From: CBDVBZ01 sp965372355
GTDB lineage: Bacteria > Krumholzibacteriota > Krumholzibacteriia > WVZY01
Assembly: GCA_965372355.1 (NCBI GenBank)
Contig: CBDVBZ010000004.1
Coordinates: forward strand, 1 to 64,000
Direction of reading: 5' to 3'
DNA: 64,000 nucleotides
The position numbers and the translations under genes were made by a program. The notes beneath the pieces are model-generated. The model saw only the letters and a list, made by a program, of their open reading frames with translations. It did no database searches and was not told the origin of the DNA. Positions 61,153 to 64,000 of this stretch are shown here, piece by piece; the first letter of the stretch is position 1, and each line of letters starts with the position of its first letter.

Positions 61153-62267
61153 CCAGCGGACCCAATCTGACCGAGAAAGACACGCTCCATTTCCGCGGCC
61201 GTCCGGTCCCACGTCAACGATCCCGCCCATTGGACCGCCTTGCCGCTCATCTCCTGCCACTTGTGCTTGTCCCTGAGCAACTCGAGAGATTTCTCGGCAA
61301 ACGCCCGATCGTCTCCGTACTCCACCAGATAACCGGTCTCCCCGTCCTTGACGGAGTCTTGAAGCCCCGGACGGTTGCTCGCGACGACAGGGACGCCACA
61401 GGCGTTGGCCTCGACGACGGTGAGTCCCCAACCCTCCTTTGGGCTCGCGTTGAGAAAGAGATGCGCCTGGTTAAGCACCGCCACCAGTTCGTTCGTCTTT
61501 ACCACACCGAGGAATTTTACCGAGGTGTTCAAACCCATCTTCTCCACCAGATCGACGAGCTCGTCCACCCCCGGTCCGCCGCCAATGATAAACAGCCGGG
61601 CGTTTGGCAGCTGTTCCCGGATCCGCGCGAAGGCCTTTATCACGACATCGATCGACTTGTATTTTCGGATTCGCCCAAAGTGAACGATGGTCGGATCCGA
61701 ATACCGGTCGAGACCCTCGATCCGCCTGTACGTGTCGTGATCGAGTCCGCACAGGACAACATCGATGCGCTCCGCCGCGATGCCCCGCCTAATCAGGTCT
61801 TCCTTCGTACTCGGGCTGATTACGGCGAACTGACAGTTTTTGTAAACCGCAGGTATCAGTCGTTCCCATAGATAGACGTAGCTCGCAAGCACGGCATTCG
61901 TCTCGCGGTAGATCGTGGTGCCGAACAGATGCGGGATAACGGGAAGCACCCGGGTGCGTGTCAGTGCGGGTAGAAAAAACGGGATCTTGTTTATGTCCTC
62001 GATGATGAGATCGACTGGGTTCCGTTTGATAAATGACCTGACGTGAAACGGCAGAACGAAGTTCGCGTTGTACCAGCTGCCCTTCCTGATAACACGGATA
62101 CCATCGCACAAATCCGTCTCCTCACAACCCGGGAATCCGGTCGCGAACATTGTCACCTCGTGACCGTTCTTGACCATCCGCGTGAGGATTTCGTGGAGAT
62201 GGACTTCGGCTCCGCCGGCATCCGGGTTCTTGAGGTCCCGCCAGTTCACAGCTACAAATTTTGCCAA
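61149..62267 (-). CDS. Glycosyltransferase family 4
   Basis: 372 residues. Starts FVAVNWRDLKNPDAGGAEVHLHE, has the donor motifs VHFGRIRKYKSIDVVIKAF, LFIIGGGPGVDELV, and PKEGWGLTVVEANACGVPVVASNRPG. This subgroup often sits beside UPF0104 proteins and methyltransferases in glycolipid clusters. TTG start at 62267, GGAGG five bases upstream. Coupled to the AglD-like gene by a 4-base overlap. Confidence 0.88.
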   Translation of the reverse strand: MAKFVAVNWRDLKNPDAGGAEVHLHEILTRMVKNGHEVTMFATGFPGCEETDLCDGIRVIRKGSWYNANFVLPFHVRSFIKRNPVDLIIEDINKIPFFLPALTRTRVLPVIPHLFGTTIYRETNAVLASYVYLWERLIPAVYKNCQFAVISPSTKEDLIRRGIAAERIDVVLCGLDHDTYRRIEGLDRYSDPTIVHFGRIRKYKSIDVVIKAFARIREQLPNARLFIIGGGPGVDELVDLVEKMGLNTSVKFLGVVKTNELVAVLNQAHLFLNASPKEGWGLTVVEANACGVPVVASNRPGLQDSVKDGETGYLVEYGDDRAFAEKSLELLRDKHKWQEMSGKAVQWAGSLTWDRTAAEMERVFLGQIGSAG

Positions 62268-62279
62268 GCCACCCTCCCG

Positions 62280-63038
62280 CTATTTCTTGATCGCGATACA
62301 GCCAATGACCATGGCCGTATTCGTGCGTAGTTTCTCCGGCACAGCCGATTTGACCGTTCCGTGAAGGCCTTGGAACCAACGGGGTTTCAACGGGTACATC
62401 GGCATCCGCAGACCGGTCTTGAGCAGGATTCGCCGAATCCCCCGGTACCATATCGGCGGCGACGGGTTGTGTCCATAGACCCCCACAACCTGCATACCGC
62501 GCTCCTCCACCAGGCGGCACAGCTGTGCCACCGAGAATTCGGTCTCCCAACCGGCGAACCACCGGCCCAGAAAAATCAGAATGTGTTTCAAAACGGTGTA
62601 ATAATGATAACGCTGCGGCACATCGACGAGGAGCACACCACCCCTTTTCAACACCCGTACGTGATCGTCCAGCATATCGCCCGGGTTGCGGAAGTGCTCC
62701 AGCAGTCCCTGGTGAAACACAACGTCGAGCGACTCATCCAAAAACGGGAGATCGAACGCGTCGCCGCACACGATTCGTACGTTGTGCCGCACCGAGCGGC
62801 TCATCAGTGTTAGCGACTTCTCGCTGTAGTCCAGCGCATAGGTGATCGCGTCCTGCGACGCGATTTTGTCCGCGTCACGTCCTGTTCCCGCGCCGACCTC
62901 GAGAACTTTTCGCCCGGCCAGATCCATGTACTTTGTCAGGTTCTCGACGATTCGGTCATCGGTACCGTATACATCCTCGAGATCGCTGGAGGCTTCCCAG
63001 AAGTCATCCCAATGCTTTTTCTCTGAGGAACGTTTCAT
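62280..63038 (-). CDS. Class I SAM-dependent methyltransferase
   Basis: 252 residues. Methyltransf_11 fold: VLEVGAGTGRDADKIA (motif I), YALDYSEKSL (acidic loop), CGDAFDLPFLDESLDVVFHQGLLEHF and RVLKRGGVLLVDVPQ. The N-terminal KKHWDDFWE is frequent in methyltransferases of glycan clusters. Substrate unknown. ATG 63038. It lies 12 bases before the GT4 gene and probably belongs to the same operon. Confidence 0.87.
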   Translation of the reverse strand: MKRSSEKKHWDDFWEASSDLEDVYGTDDRIVENLTKYMDLAGRKVLEVGAGTGRDADKIASQDAITYALDYSEKSLTLMSRSVRHNVRIVCGDAFDLPFLDESLDVVFHQGLLEHFRNPGDMLDDHVRVLKRGGVLLVDVPQRYHYYTVLKHILIFLGRWFAGWETEFSVAQLCRLVEERGMQVVGVYGHNPSPPIWYRGIRRILLKTGLRMPMYPLKPRWFQGLHGTVKSAVPEKLRTNTAMVIGCIAIKK

Positions 63039-63056
63039 CGGTGAGACGTCGCCAGG

Positions 63057-63788
63057 CTAGTAGCCGCGTCGCAATCGGTCCGCCAGCATGGGAGGCAGCC
63101 CCGCATCGAGGATTTTTGCCGCGGCCCGATCTACATCATACTCGACCCTGTGTATGTTGATTGATTTTGATTCGCTGTCGTAGACAACGTAGGCAGACCG
63201 CGCGTCTCCATCCCGTGGCTGACCCACGCTGCCGACGTTTACCATGATCTTCTTGTTCGCGTTGACCCTGACGCTATCCTCGGGAGCCAGCGGGACCACG
63301 GAACCGTTGTCAGTGTGTACGGCTGGGAAATGGGTATGTCCAATAAAGGCAAGTGTCGGTTTCATCGCGTGAAATGCGTCTGCCGCTTCCAGAGGCTCGA
63401 CGACGTAGACCCATGCCTCCGGTCTGAAAGGCGACGAATGCACAGCCACGAACTCCGAGTCGACATCAATCAGCATTGGTAACGTTCGCAGATACTCCCG
63501 TCCGTTCTCCGTGAGGTTGGCCTCGCTGTAAAGAATCCCCGCCCTCGCCACGGGGTTGAACATCTCCCGCTGTGACGGATCGATCACCGCCGCGTCGTGA
63601 TTGCCCAACACGGCCCGAGCCCCGGGAAGCGAGACAAACTTTTCCACACACTCACTCGGGTTGGCACCATATCCAACAAAATCGCCCAGACAGATTATCT
63701 CGTCGACGTTCCTTTCCATCGCGTCGGAAAGTACCGAGGTTAGCGCCTCGAGGTTGCTGTGAATGTCGGATATGATCAAGTATCTCAA
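63057..63788 (-). CDS. Calcineurin-like metallophosphoesterase (YfcE/MJ0936-type)
   Basis: 243 residues with the two-metal phosphodiesterase signature: IISDIHSNLEAL, CLGDFVGYGANP, LGNHDAA, VHSSPF and FIGHTHFP. Family members hydrolyse small phosphodiesters or act on RNA/DNA ends; the natural substrate is unknown. It begins with TTG at 63788, sharing TTGA with the stop of nusB, so the two are translated together. Confidence 0.88.
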   Translation of the reverse strand: MRYLIISDIHSNLEALTSVLSDAMERNVDEIICLGDFVGYGANPSECVEKFVSLPGARAVLGNHDAAVIDPSQREMFNPVARAGILYSEANLTENGREYLRTLPMLIDVDSEFVAVHSSPFRPEAWVYVVEPLEAADAFHAMKPTLAFIGHTHFPAVHTDNGSVVPLAPEDSVRVNANKKIMVNVGSVGQPRDGDARSAYVVYDSESKSINIHRVEYDVDRAAAKILDAGLPPMLADRLRRGY

Positions 63789-64000
63789 TTGGTGTCCTGC
63801 CTGAACATGTGCACGAAGTGGTCGAGCACTCCATTTACAAACTGTCCGGCGTCCCGCGAGCTGAAGGTGTGTGCGATCTCGATCGCCTCATTGATGATGA
63901 CCTTCGACGGCACATCGGGGAAATACAGGATTTCGGCCAGAGCGAATCTGATGATGCTCTTGTCGATCAACGACACTCGCTCGAGGTCCCAGTTGATCAG
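63785..64000 (-). CDS. nusB: Transcription antitermination factor NusB, 5' end cut by window edge
   Basis: The last 71 residues are visible and the gene continues past base 64000. Seen: INWDLERVSLIDKSIIRFALAEIL, DVPSKVIINEAIEIAHTFSS and GQFVNGVLDHFVHMF, the C-terminal helices of NusB, which binds boxA RNA with NusE in ribosomal RNA antitermination. Coupled to the metallophosphoesterase gene downstream. Confidence 0.92.
   Translation of the reverse strand: MINWDLERVSLIDKSIIRFALAEILYFPDVPSKVIINEAIEIAHTFSSRDAGQFVNGVLDHFVHMFRQDTN

Overview
The window reads as one stretch of chromosome from a Gram-negative (diderm), meso-diaminopimelate bacterium of fairly high GC. Evidence for that: a complete division/cell-wall (dcw) cluster whose MurE carries the DNPR motif, an LpxL/HtrB-type acyltransferase, a capsule-assembly-like outer-membrane barrel, an MglA-like GTPase, a UbiA enzyme of the geranylgeranylglyceryl-phosphate type, and a secreted beta-propeller protein with a sorting-like C-terminus. 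This mix suits a poorly cultivated lineage of or near the FCB (Fibrobacteres-Chlorobi-Bacteroidetes) group; that placement is inference. No tRNA, rRNA, transposase, phage gene or CRISPR array was found. Genes are tightly packed, many couple by 4-base start/stop overlaps, and TTG starts behind good Shine-Dalgarno sequences are common.

Layout. 1-13691 (minus): a methyltransferase cut by the edge and two glycosyltransferases, then uvrB, a short RodZ-like protein and valS behind a structured leader, then a UbiA prenyltransferase, an outer-membrane barrel, a TPR protein and an MglA-like GTPase with a repeat-bearing tail. 13977-17764 (plus): an HtrB/PatA-like acyltransferase, a PimA-like mannosyltransferase, an MFS transporter and a small protein of unknown function. 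17761-21513 (minus): an RsbW-like kinase with a receiver-like N-terminus, a zinc-ribbon protein and recG. rpmB stands alone on the plus strand (21583-21774), followed by a candidate non-coding RNA (about 21968-22143) with its own promoter and pairing ends.

22144-39399 (minus, transcribed from right to left) is the dcw cluster: mraZ, rsmH, ftsL-like, ftsI with PASTA domains, murE, murF, mraY, murD, ftsW, murG, murC, murB, ftsQ, ftsA, ftsZ. A strong sigma70-type promoter precedes mraZ. Together these genes make and flip lipid II and build the Z-ring; ddl is not in the cluster.

39771-63038 (minus) is a surface-glycan locus: soluble 4,6-dehydratase, DegT aminotransferase and FemAB-like acyltransferase (an amino-sugar route), a Wzx-like flippase, a GT2-phosphoglycosyltransferase fusion whose catalytic Asp-Glu pair is missing, two polyprenyl-phosphate sugar synthase-like GT2s, three polytopic GT-C-like proteins (one a DUF2723-TPR protein related to the O-mannosyltransferase TMEM260), further GT4s, an NDP-sugar epimerase, an AglD-like membrane protein, a methyltransferase, and the beta-propeller protein. 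The right edge holds a metallophosphoesterase coupled to a partial nusB.

Most worth a second look: the 6S-like RNA candidate, the GT2-PGT fusion without its catalytic dyad, the PatA/PimA-like glycolipid pair, the MglA with tandem 30-bp repeats, and the polyprenyl-sugar/GT-C glycosylation set.
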